Assembly: GCA_905221605.1 (NCBI GenBank)
Contig: CAJNDS010000581.1
Span: 1-46,019 of the forward strand
DNA: 46,019 nucleotides
Direction: 5' to 3'
Source of the DNA: Symbiodinium natans
Lineage: Eukaryota; Sar; Dinophyceae; Suessiales; Symbiodiniaceae
Shown: one piece after another, positions 1 to 8,532 of the stretch
Layout: the number at the start of each line of letters is the position of its first letter
Position numbering within the stretch: position 1 is the first letter of the stretch
Made by a program: the position numbers and the translations under genes
Notes under the pieces: model-generated
What the model was told of the DNA's origin: nothing
The model's database searches: none
What the model saw: only the letters and a program-made list of their open reading frames with translations

Positions 1-301
1 CTAAACCCCTAAACCCCTAAACCCCTAAACCCCTAAACCCCTAAACCCCTAAACCCCTAAACCCCTAAACCCCTAAACCCCTAAACCCCTAAACCCCTAA
101 CCCCCCTAAACCCCTAACCCCCCTAAACCCCTAAACCCCTAAACCCCTAAACCCCTAAACCCCTAAACCCCTAAACCCCTAAACCCCTAAACCCCTAAAC
201 CCCTACCCCCCTAAACCCCTAAACCCCTAAACCCCTAAACCCCTAAACCCCTAAACCCCTAAACCCCTAAACCCCTAAACCCCTAAACCCCTAAACCCCT
301 A
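1..301. repeat. Telomeric repeat array (CCCCTAAA)n
   Basis: The first 300 bases are an 8-nt tandem repeat CCCCTAAA, equal to TTTAGGGG on the other strand, with a few variant units near 99-123 and 203-210 where A bases are replaced by C. The C-rich strand runs 5'->3' inward from the left edge, the orientation expected of a true left chromosome end. The array stops abruptly at about 301 and single-copy sequence follows with no transition zone. It may be a real chromosome terminus or a long interstitial block cut by the window edge; orientation favours the former. Confidence 0.9.
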
Positions 302-1081
302 CCAGACTAATGGTCTTCCGCCCTTCCCTTTGGGTCGTACAGCTTCTCCGGTGGACGTTTCACTCGTCTCTTCTTCCGTCTCTGTGCCCGGATCCCTTGC
401 AGTCGACGCCATGGCATCTGTGCCCTTGAACTCCGGATTGAGTGCCTCGCTCATCGCAGAATCATCCTCCGTTTCCGGTCCGAGGGCATGTCCGGCTCTC
501 TGAGCCCTGGTTCGCTCCAGCAGCGACCCTTTTCCTCGTCCTTTCTCTACTTGTCTCATACCCTCTCGGAACTTTGGTACCGCTGGCATCCATGAATATC
601 TATCCTCACGGTCATCACCTCTATCCCAGTCTCGCCCCTTGCCCCGCCTGTTTGACGTACTTCTCGCCGAGCTATCATCGCTTGCCGAGTACCTGGGCCA
701 TCTGATCGGCTCTCTCCTATCCCTCTCCGCTGGCGACCGTGTCCTCGCCTTGGGTTCAGGAGCTTCACTCCTCGTCCAGGCTCTCTCTTTCAATCTAATA
801 GGGGCGGCGCTCTCAGCCCTTTCTGGGGTTTCCTGAGCCTTCCCTGTCTCATCCCTTAACTCTACGTTGATCGTTCTTGTAGTCCTCGATTCTATCCCTA
901 TTGGCCATCCCTTGTTGTTCGTCTTCACGAGGCTAGTTCCAGCTATCGGATACACTGTTCCGGCACCTGCGGCGCGGGACTCAGGTTGTGCCTCGTCACG
1001 AGAGTAGCCAGTAGTCGCCATTGATGCCCAGTTCATCATCATTCCGCCCATCGGAACCGAACACCAGTACACATCGCTCAC
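299..1081 (-). pseudogene. Unrecognised charged ORF truncated at the telomere
   Basis: This is a 260-codon open frame rich in Arg, Glu, Ser and Lys, with no recognised domain. It begins with GTG, not ATG, directly at the end of the preceding ORF (1078-1530) in another frame, so it is probably the continuation of that ORF after a one-base frameshift. Its stop codon TAG is rc(299-301), made from the last telomere-repeat bases plus the first unique base, so the natural 3' end is missing. The composition suggests a disordered, gag-like or RNA-binding region. It may once have been the downstream part of the minus-strand polyprotein that starts at 8108, but continuity across the minisatellite is not shown. 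Confidence 0.35.
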
Positions 1082-1452
1082 TTGACCTGTCGTCGCTCTC
1101 TCCCTAGTCCCAAATTCCGAATCGCAGATCCCGCGGCATGACTAAAACCATGAAGCTTGTTCTTCCTCGCCTTTATCTCCGCCCAAGTTGCGTTGATGGG
1201 CACTCCCTCAGTGTCGAACCTCATGTGTTTTGCCATTGGCATCGACGGATCCCGCTTCATCTCTGCTGCTATCCTCTCCATCATTTCCATACACCCATTC
1301 GCTATCTGCACCATCAAGTCCCTGGTGCTCGTAGCCCACGCGCTATTTCCCCATAGTTCCGAATTGAACCCGGCGGCCATGGCAATCAACAAGTGGTAAC
1401 TCATAAAATGCCCTCCTCGTCTCAAACACCCTGCTGGCATTGAAAAGAACCT
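1078..1452 (-). pseudogene. Unrecognised ORF beside the minisatellite
   Basis: The coding-like part runs from about codon 26 of a frame that opens inside the minisatellite. It contains an amphipathic stretch with WGNSAWATSTRDLMVQIANG and then EMMERIAAEMKRDPSMPMAK, and ends in RRQVK-stop. Downstream, an overlapping frame (299-1081) stays open, so a frameshift near 1078 is likely. No family was recognised. Residues encoded upstream of about 1452 are minisatellite translation and are not believed. An intron whose upstream side lies in the minisatellite is possible. Confidence 0.35.
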
Positions 1453-1466
1453 TTGCCTGGCCGTAA

Positions 1467-3335
1467 CACAAGGCTTCCCAAGTGACTCACAAGCACTCAC
1501 AAGAAGGCTTCCCAAGTGATTCACAAGCACTCACAATGAGGCTTCCCAAGCGTGACTCGCAAGCACTCACAAGGCTTCCCAAGTGATTCACAAGCACTCA
1601 CAAGGCTTCCCAAGTGATTCACAAGCACTCACAAGGCTTCCCAAGTGACTCACAAGCACTCACAATAAGACTTCCCAAGTGACTCGCAAGCACTCAAAGG
1701 CTTCCCAAGTGACTCACAAGCACTCACAAGGCTTCCCAAGTGATTCACGAGCACTCACAAGGCTTCCCAAGTGACCCGCGAGCACTCACAAGGCTTCGCA
1801 AGTGATTCACAAGCACTCACAAGGCTTCCCAAGTGACTCGCAAGCACTCACAAGGCTTCCCTTGTGACTCACAAGCACTCACAAGGCTTCCCAAGTGACT
1901 CACAAGCACTCACAAGGCTTCCCAAGTGACTCACAAGCACTCACAAGGCTTCCCAAGTGATTCACAAGCACTCACAGGGCTTCCCAAGTGACTCACAAGC
2001 ACTCACAAGGCTTCCCAAGTGATTCACAAGCACTCACAAGGCTTCCCAAGTGACTCACAAGCACTCACAAGGCTTCCCAAGTGACTCACAAGCATTCACA
2101 AGGCTTCCCAAGTGACTCACAAGCACTCACAAGGCTTCTCAAGTGACTCACAAGCACTCACAAGGCTTCGCAAGTGATTCACAAGCATTCACAAGGCTTC
2201 CCAAGTGATTCACAAGGACTCACAAGGCTTCCCAAGTGACTCACAAGCACTCACAAGGCTTCCCAAGTGATTCACAAGGACTCACAATAAGGCTTCCCAA
2301 GTGACTCACAAGCACTCACAAGGCCAAGTGACTCACAAGCACTCACAATAAGGCTTCCCAAGTGACTCACAAGCACTCACAAGGCTTCCCAAGTGACTCA
2401 CAAGCACTCACAAGGCTTCCCAAGTGACTCACAAGCACTCACAAGGCTTCCCAAGTGATTCACAAGCATTCACAAGGCTTCCCAAGTGACTCACAAGCAC
2501 TCACAAGGCTTCCCAAGTGACTGCACTCACAAGGCTTCCCAAGTGATTCACAAGCACTCACTTCCCAATGGCTTCTTCCCAAGTGACTTCACACAAGCAA
2601 GTGACTCACAAGCTTCCCAAGTGACTCGCAAGCACTCAAAGGCTTCCCAAGTGACTCGCAGCAACTCCAAGCACTCACAAGGCTTCCCAAATGACTCACA
2701 AGCACTCACAAGGCTTCCCAAGTGACTCACAAGCACTCACAAGAAGGCTTCCCAAGTGATTCACAAGCACTCACAATAAGGCTTCCCAAGTGATTCACAA
2801 GCACTCACAAGGCTTCCCAAGTGACTCACAAGCGCTCACAATAAGGCTTCCCAAGTGACTCACAAGTACTCACAATAAGGCTTCCCAAGTGACTCACAAG
2901 GCTTCCCAAGTGATTCACAAGCACTCACAAGGCTTCCCAAGTGATTCACAAGCACTCACAAGGCTTCCCAAGTGATTCGCAAGCACTCACAAGGCTTCCC
3001 AAGTGACTCACAAGCACTCACAAGGCTTCCCAAGTGACTCACAAGCACTCACAAGGCTTCCCAAGTGATTCACAAGCACTCACAGGGCTTCCCAAGTGAC
3101 TCACAAGCACTCACAAGGCTTCCCAAGTGATTCACAAGCACTCACAAGGCTTCCCAAGTGATTGACAAGCACTCACCAGGCTTCCCAAGTGAAGCCTTGC
3201 GAGTGCTTGTGAGTCACAAGGGAAGCCTTGTGAGTGCTTGTGAGTCACTTGGGAAGCCTTGTGAGTGCTTGTGAATCACTTGGGAAGCCTTGTGAATCAC
3301 TTGGGCAGCCTTGTGAGTGCTTGTGAATCACGTGG
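1467..3335. repeat. 31-bp minisatellite with inverted tail
   Basis: About 55-60 tandem copies of a 31-bp unit fill this interval. The unit has a core GGCTTCCCAAGTGA followed by a C/T-variable position and AAGCACTCACA. Copies differ by CTC/TTC, GC/CA and a 3-base AAT insertion; some are truncated. From about 3190 to 3335 the same unit appears in reverse-complement orientation (AAGCCTTGTGAGTGCTTGTG). The orientation switch falls in GGCTT-CCCAAGTG-AAGCC at 3178-3195, a small hairpin. Short ORFs through the array are repeat translations. Confidence 0.95.
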
Positions 3336-3339
3336 GAAT

Positions 3340-3983
3340 TGTGCGAGGAGGATGAACTCCGCATGCTGGGCCGCTCCGGACGTCAGCCTTGTCGCACCGG
3401 CATTCACATAGCCAAGCCAGCGCCATCTGGACCCCTCATAGAGGGCCCACGCTCCTTCCATCCAACCCTCTGGGAGTCTCGGATCTCGAGCTGAGTGTGC
3501 CGGACGCTGGTCGTACTCGTGGTAGGCGATCAACTTAAACCCAGAGCGAAGATTCGTATGGAAGTCATCGCTGACTCCGGGAGTGGCCGCCTTGGCACGC
3601 TTCAAACTCCGACCGCCTCGAGGCTCCATCTCAGAGATAGCCAAACGGCGAAGGTGGCTCAGAATACCAGGCGTCCAGGCATGGTACGGTGCAGCAGACC
3701 TCCAATCAACGCCGGGCTCTGGCCGCCGGCTCATAAGAAGATCCTGATACGGCACGAGTCCGTACCCAGCAGTCGCTCGCATGGTCCAATGACCCAGGCA
3801 TCCTGCGAATGGCATAGGTCTCGCGCGATGGCCGTCGCTCAGCCGGTTCAGCGGCACGTGGGGACCTAGCTCTCCTGTCTCTGCCTCGGGACCTCGATCT
3901 GGAACGCCGGCGTCGGAGCTCGCCCTCCAAAGTCTCGACCCTTCGCAAAAGCTCCCGATTCTGCGCCTCCAATCTGCTGGCAT
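3340..3983 (-). pseudogene. C-terminal domain of the polyprotein, unrecognised
   Basis: This open frame follows the coiled-coil/SR segment after a one-base frame change. Its believable part carries GYGLVPYQDLL, VDWRSAAPYHAWTP, ISEMEPRGGRSLKRAKA, IAYHEYDQRP and EGAWALYEGSRWRWLGYV, a Trp/Tyr-rich pattern of a folded domain rather than random translation. No family was recognised. The frame continues into the minisatellite and ends at 3297 with repeat-encoded residues, so the true C-terminus or a splice site is lost there. It is on the same strand and in the same order as the gag-protease ORFs, so it is read as part of one decayed polyprotein. Confidence 0.4.
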
Positions 3984-4128
3984 GGCTCACGGCGAGCTTA
4001 GGCTTAGGCGCAGGCCTTCGGCTCGAGCTGGGCACTTCGGCCTCGGCCTCGACCTCGATCTCCACCAGATCGACCACAGGGGAAATCTCAAAACACCTGA
4101 TGAAGGACGGAGAGGTAATACGGCCTTT
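3706..4128 (-). pseudogene. Coiled-coil and SR-rich segment of the polyprotein
   Basis: This frame is the same as the RapZ-C-like segment upstream and is separated from it only by one TGA codon (4129-4131). It reads an acidic stretch (EIEVEAEAEVPSSSRRP), a short heptad-like helix (RLEAQNRELLRRVETLEGEL) and an Arg/Ser run (RRRRSRSRSRGRDRRARSP). Such helix-plus-SR arrangements usually mediate oligomerisation and RNA binding. Near 3880-3980 both this frame and the frame of the next segment are open, so the exact frameshift site is unclear. Confidence 0.4.
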
Positions 4129-4569
4129 TCAGGAGAGGTACTCATCTACCTTCTCCATCTGTGCGACCACCGCCATTTCAGCCTCGTGCGTGCTGTGCTG
4201 GCATGTCTCACAGAATCCACGGCATCTGCCCGTCATCTGGCTCCAGGAACCGTTAGACCTTCCGTCGTGGCTGACGGTTGTTCGAAACCTTCCAGAGAGC
4301 ACTTGCGCCAGGGTTACGCAGCTTGCCACAGATCGGTGCCGGCCTTGGGTACAAATGCAAATGCAGATTACCTGCTCCACCGTCGCGGGCGCCTCGCTTA
4401 TAGCCTGGTTCACATAGAAGACCATGTCTCTGAACTCAGGATTCTCCCATTGACTGGTCAGATTTCCCGGATGCGAGCCTGTATGCCCCTTCAACCAGGA
4501 CAACGAACCCGACTGTATCTCGGGGTTGGCAAAACCCAGACAATCGCAGATCAGGATCATGGTGCGTCC
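4129..4569 (-). pseudogene. RapZ C-terminal-like domain in a retroelement polyprotein
   Basis: The frame reads MILICDCLGFANPE, then LKGHTGSHPGNL, ENPEFRDMVFYVNQAI and ICICTQGRHRSVASCVTLAQVL. The order D-x-F-x-NP, GHTGxHP, then a hydrophobic strand ending CTxGxHRSVA matches the C-terminal domain of bacterial RapZ (YvcJ), whose signature is GCTGG-HRSV and which binds small RNAs. A Cys-rich tail (CETCQHSTHEAE) follows. The segment is shifted one base from the protease ORF, whose frame runs past it to 4436, and ends at TGA 4129, after which the same frame stays open. The fold assignment is from motif reading only. Function in the element is unknown; RNA binding is a reasonable inference. Confidence 0.5.
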
Positions 4570-6769
4570 CGTCAAGGGCCCGCGGGGCCTCGGCCAATGC
4601 CGTCGCAGACTTCTGCCCAGGGTCATAGATGTACGCCGAGGCCTCGCGGCGCCATCGGGACCCCGTTGAGACAACATGTACGGTCGGCATCTGGCTGCTT
4701 GACCGAGTCTCACCGCTTACCACGTAGGCCTGAACATTACCCTTGTAGGTTCCACCCAAATCTGCTGTAGTTGAGGTGTATGCGCCTCCGTCCTTACTCC
4801 CTTCGGGGTTCTCCTTAAGGTCTTCGGGTCGCGTCGGGAGATCTGTGTTCTGCTTCTGGGAATCCGTGTCCTGCTTCTGGGGATCTGTGTCCTGCTTCTG
4901 GGGATCTAAGCCCTTGAACATCGAACCCTCATGATCTTCGACCTTGCATATCTTCCTCTGTAATGGCGCCCTGTACGGTCGAAGCGGACGAGGTATTCGA
5001 TCCAGAAGGCGGAGACCGAAGGTGAGGTTCACTGCAAGCAAATTGCTCCCTTGAACCCTGAACAGGGGCAACCTCCACAATTCTCCGTTGTTCCTCTGTA
5101 TCAAGCAGGTAAACGTCTTCATGTCCTTCAACAAACCCAGGGTGCTTTGCGCGAATAAGGATAGGAGTAGGGGCGTTTCGCTCCCAGATGTCACGTGGCA
5201 GTCAAGGATACCGGGGAGTAGTGGGTCCTTACCATCTCCCTTCTCACCATGATACTCACACCGGATGCAGAACGACAAACGTCGATCACCCAAGGTCTTC
5301 GTCATGCCACCAAGTCCTCTGAACTGAATGCCTTCTTGACTCAACCAGGGGAACTCAAAACCCAGTTTGGCCAGTTTCATCTGGGCGTTGTCACTCCATC
5401 TCTTCCCGCAAACTGAGCTATTCGCACCATCGTCCAAAACACCCCAAATATCTTCGTGATCGTAAATATCCACTTCCGCAAGGGTCAATGGAACCACTGA
5501 GGGTAGGGGGCCGGCTTTCATTGACATGTATGCTGCACTTCCCCCATTGGTCCTTCTCCGGTCTTGCGATCCGAAGTCAGCTGCCCGTTGCGGTGCAGCT
5601 CTCGACATCTCGCCAGGCGACGCTCTGACGGATGACGGAGATTCCTGGGATACCACCGCTGCTTCCACTACATCATTGAGAATCTCGTGTAGGTCCTTCG
5701 GGGAAATCCTTGGGTCGTCGATACCCTCGACATTCTGGGCCACTGAACAATCTTCGACTTGGGACCTGAACTCATCCAACAATGTCATGATCTGTGTTGC
5801 ATCCAGACTTGCTTCATCGAGCACATTCCTAGAAATGTTCGAGATGAGATCAAACGAAGCCGAAGTCGCAGTTTCAAGTTCCTGCGCAGCCTGTCGCCTG
5901 ATTCGGGCTTCTTCCTGAGGCATCTCATCTATCACATGACCACAATCCTTGCAGAAAGTCTTCATGATAGCCTTGTTCGAGCCCAGTCTGCTGGTGTTTG
6001 CATGCCTGCACAATGTGGGGTCCTTCTTCTCGAATGTCTTCTTCTCCTTTGACACCTTCCCACACACCCTGCAGGTCTTCACCGTGACATAGGCGTTCGT
6101 CCCTAAGTACGAAAAGTTAGTGCATGTCTGACAACTCACAGGCATGGGAGGATTCGGGGGCCTGCTCTTGGCTGTCACATGGGAAGATGCTGCTGGCACC
6201 GCAACACTTTGCTGGGCTGACGCTCCAGGCATTTGCGGCATCTCATCTAGGGGAACATCTCGCCTCATTACCTCCATGTTTTCCTCATTCACGATGTAGT
6301 AATTCTGAACCCAATTCAGAAATTCCGCCAAATCCCGAGATCCTGCCGGCTTCAATGACCGTCCCCAGATGACATATGCAGTGTAGCGGTGAAGAACCTC
6401 CTCAAAACTAAGCCCGCGGTGCTGACCGACAGTGAAGACACGATCCCCTCCAGGAGGCACTGCGTCTCGAGCGGCATTCCTGGCTGTCCTTGGAGCTCGG
6501 ACGCCTTCCCTGCGATAGGCCATGTACGCTTTGGGGCTACCGTCTGAAGGGCCGCTATCAATGTACACACACTCCATGTCATCTTCGCTCTCACTAGACA
6601 CTGGGATCCCGACTTCGATCCCTTGGAATCTCCCTTGGACTTGCCCTTGCTCTCCGAACCAGACTGCGATTGGGACACTGAGGGTCTCCACTCCAATGTC
6701 CTGTCTGTCCACATCGGAGGCAACGGCTCTTAGCTTTGAGTTCCTTGAGTTTCTCTTTCCTCTCTTCAA
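4436..6769 (-). CDS. Retroelement polyprotein: zinc ribbons and aspartic protease
   Basis: This 777-codon frame overlaps the gag ORF by 176 bases in another frame. Domains in order: around residue 110-150, FTVGQHRGLSFEEVL...YVIWG, resembling the short G-(K/Q)H-(K/R)G domain seen at the C-terminus of exonuclease X-like proteins; around 213-285, CQTC...CRVCGK...CRHANTSRLGSNKA...CKDCGHV, paired zinc ribbons; around 440-560, a retropepsin-like protease with VWGVLDDGANSSVCG in place of DSG/DTG and a later hydrophobic LLPGILDCHV strand. A repeated KQDTDPQKQDTD linker follows. Integrase and reverse transcriptase, expected next in copia elements, are absent; a RapZ-C-like domain comes instead. The first ~60 residues and those after about codon 735 look out of frame. 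It is probably a pseudogene or a domesticated polyprotein. Confidence 0.6.
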   Translation of the reverse strand: MKRGKRNSRNSKLRAVASDVDRQDIGVETLSVPIAVWFGEQGQVQGRFQGIEVGIPVSSESEDDMECVYIDSGPSDGSPKAYMAYRREGVRAPRTARNAARDAVPPGGDRVFTVGQHRGLSFEEVLHRYTAYVIWGRSLKPAGSRDLAEFLNWVQNYYIVNEENMEVMRRDVPLDEMPQMPGASAQQSVAVPAASSHVTAKSRPPNPPMPVSCQTCTNFSYLGTNAYVTVKTCRVCGKVSKEKKTFEKKDPTLCRHANTSRLGSNKAIMKTFCKDCGHVIDEMPQEEARIRRQAAQELETATSASFDLISNISRNVLDEASLDATQIMTLLDEFRSQVEDCSVAQNVEGIDDPRISPKDLHEILNDVVEAAVVSQESPSSVRASPGEMSRAAPQRAADFGSQDRRRTNGGSAAYMSMKAGPLPSVVPLTLAEVDIYDHEDIWGVLDDGANSSVCGKRWSDNAQMKLAKLGFEFPWLSQEGIQFRGLGGMTKTLGDRRLSFCIRCEYHGEKGDGKDPLLPGILDCHVTSGSETPLLLSLFAQSTLGLLKDMKTFTCLIQRNNGELWRLPLFRVQGSNLLAVNLTFGLRLLDRIPRPLRPYRAPLQRKICKVEDHEGSMFKGLDPQKQDTDPQKQDTDSQKQNTDLPTRPEDLKENPEGSKDGGAYTSTTADLGGTYKGNVQAYVVSGETRSSSQMPTVHVVSTGSRWRREASAYIYDPGQKSATALAEAPRALDGTHHDPDLRLSGFCQPRDTVGFVVLVEGAYRLASGKSDQSMGES

Positions 6770-8108
6770 CCGACAATTGCAAACGACTGCGCGCTACCGG
6801 AAATCCTTTCCCCTTGCCACCGGATGATCCTTTGGCCTTTACTGCCTTGCCCAATGCAACATAAGCGGCACATTGCAACTGAATCGCCTCGCCTGTGGCC
6901 TCGGGAAAGTTCTCGTAGTCGCAATCTTCCATCGCGTTCAAAGCGACGGCAACCTCGCTGTCGGAAACGACCATGTCTTCTTCGGAAGCAACATATCCTG
7001 GTGAACCACCTGGCTGATCAGTCCAAGCGTTCCACCCCACATCTGCGGCATCTTCCTGTACCTCATCTTGGTACCACTCATCATCGTAATGATCATCTGC
7101 CCTATGTTCTTGCGATACATAGGCTGAATCGAAGACATCACTCACATAAGCGGTTGTCGCTGACCCTGATGAACGGCTTCCAAACTTACCTGATACCTTC
7201 GGCTGCCATCTGCGGGTATCTCTATCGAATCTGGGACTTCGAAGGGGTGTTGAATCAAGTAGTTTGTTCCCTCGCAAGTGAATCAACCCATGATGCTCAG
7301 TCATGATCTTTGCATATGTCTCAAAATCATGGGCACCTCCTGCACAAGCCTTCACCATCAGCTGCTGATCACGTGACAACCCGCTTAACTCGAGCAACAA
7401 CTCTGCCCTCAAACTATCCGACAGAGATATCCTCGGATCTAGCTGCGTCATCAAGGTCCACCATCTGCGCCTCCTTCCTATGTAGGAAACAACTGATTCC
7501 CCGTCCTGACGACTCAAAGGACCTCTAATGGCCTGCCCACTGCGAAACAAGGCCTGGGCCTCCAAAGTACCTAGCGGAAAGACCATTGCTTTGATCTCGG
7601 AGATCAAAGTCCTCAGCCCACCGGGTCCTGACAGGGTTGCGATTCCAATGTCCTTAGCCTTCTGAAAGGCATCTCCTCTAAGACCCTCCATGACGCGAAG
7701 AACAGTTTCCACAGCCCCATCATCCCCATCTGAGCTGCTTTCATGTGCAACCACACTGGCCGCCGGTGAGTCAGGAACAGGAATGGTGGGTCTCCCTGAC
7801 GCAGTCGCCGGTCTCCCGGCATCACCCCCTTCGGCTGGAGCGCTCGCTTCCGCCTGAGGTGTTCTTTCCTCTCTTCCTTGCTCAGGACCACCTGACGAGA
7901 ACGAAGTGTCTTTCTTCTCTCTCTTCTCCCTCTTCTTTCGGCGCTTCTCCTGTTGCTCATTTGCCACAATACGCAATTCGGTTCTGAACTCCCACTCATG
8001 GTAATCTGCAGGGTTCCCATCGAAAATGAACACTCCATTCTTTGCAACACTGGGCGTAGAAGAATACGCTTTGTTTCGGAATCTGAGGCCTGCAACTGTC
8101 ATGCCCAA
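6594..8108 (-). CDS. Retrotransposon Gag-like protein with CCHC zinc knuckle
   Basis: This 504-codon ORF has an ATG start. Near residue 30-47 it has FDGNPADYHEWEFRTELR, typical of copia-type gag in dinoflagellates and other protists, then a Lys/Arg-rich segment, and a helical capsid-like region (LGTLEAQALFRSGQAIRGPL; LLLELSGLSRDQQLMVKAC). Residues about 463-478 form a zinc knuckle CLRCGQTGHWSGDPQC, with spacing CX2CX4HX6C. Gag packages element RNA into particles. Just after the knuckle the frame becomes Arg-rich and stops. A neighbouring frame there reads SESKGKSKGDSKGSKSGS, the Gly/Ser/Lys linker usual at this point, so a frameshift immediately after the knuckle is likely. Confidence 0.75.
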   Translation of the reverse strand: MGMTVAGLRFRNKAYSSTPSVAKNGVFIFDGNPADYHEWEFRTELRIVANEQQEKRRKKREKREKKDTSFSSGGPEQGREERTPQAEASAPAEGGDAGRPATASGRPTIPVPDSPAASVVAHESSSDGDDGAVETVLRVMEGLRGDAFQKAKDIGIATLSGPGGLRTLISEIKAMVFPLGTLEAQALFRSGQAIRGPLSRQDGESVVSYIGRRRRWWTLMTQLDPRISLSDSLRAELLLELSGLSRDQQLMVKACAGGAHDFETYAKIMTEHHGLIHLRGNKLLDSTPLRSPRFDRDTRRWQPKVSGKFGSRSSGSATTAYVSDVFDSAYVSQEHRADDHYDDEWYQDEVQEDAADVGWNAWTDQPGGSPGYVASEEDMVVSDSEVAVALNAMEDCDYENFPEATGEAIQLQCAAYVALGKAVKAKGSSGGKGKGFPVARSRLQLSVEERKEKLKELKAKSRCLRCGQTGHWSGDPQCPNRSLVRRARASPREIPRDRSRDPSV

Positions 8109-8532
8109 ACTCCTTCGTCAGATCCAGTCACTGAACAAACCAACTGTTTTACTGTTCTGCGAAAAAACGTTGCCTCGATCTTACGATTCGGGGACTTCTC
8201 TTCTCACACTCCTCTCAAATACAACCAGTCCAAAGGCCAGCTGGAACTACCCCCTGCACAATGAGGGGAGCAGCTCCGCTACCAGTTAGCATTCACTCGC
8301 GCTTCGGACTCTACCTTTTCTGCCACAGCTCAAGGGCCCTTCGAGAGGTAACAGCAACAGCACATAAAGTGTACAACATGCAAGCTGCTGCTGCTCCTAA
8401 ACCTACACATGAAAAGGCACGCACTCAAGCTACACATGCAAGAATCGAGGTGATATTCACAGATATTGAAGCGTTTGGGATTTGAGCAATTTGTTGGAAT
8501 ACCCTCAATCTTGAAGCACAAAGTGAAGAAGA
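8109..8532. other. Spacer between divergent retroelement fragments
   Basis: This 424-bp interval separates the start of the minus-strand gag ORF from the plus-strand reverse-transcriptase fragment. Small ORFs on both strands have no recognisable composition. A short CTG run (about 8384-8397) is present. No LTR, tRNA primer site or terminal repeat could be recognised by eye. Confidence 0.5.

Noticed and set aside
1467-3335. CRISPR array
   Set aside because: The 31-bp unit repeats head-to-tail with no unique spacers, and the setting is eukaryotic; it is a minisatellite.
3495-7528. Plus-strand ORFs of 70-262 codons opposite the gag-protease polyprotein
   Set aside because: They are antisense shadows; the recognisable motifs (zinc knuckle, protease, RapZ-C-like) are all on the minus strand.
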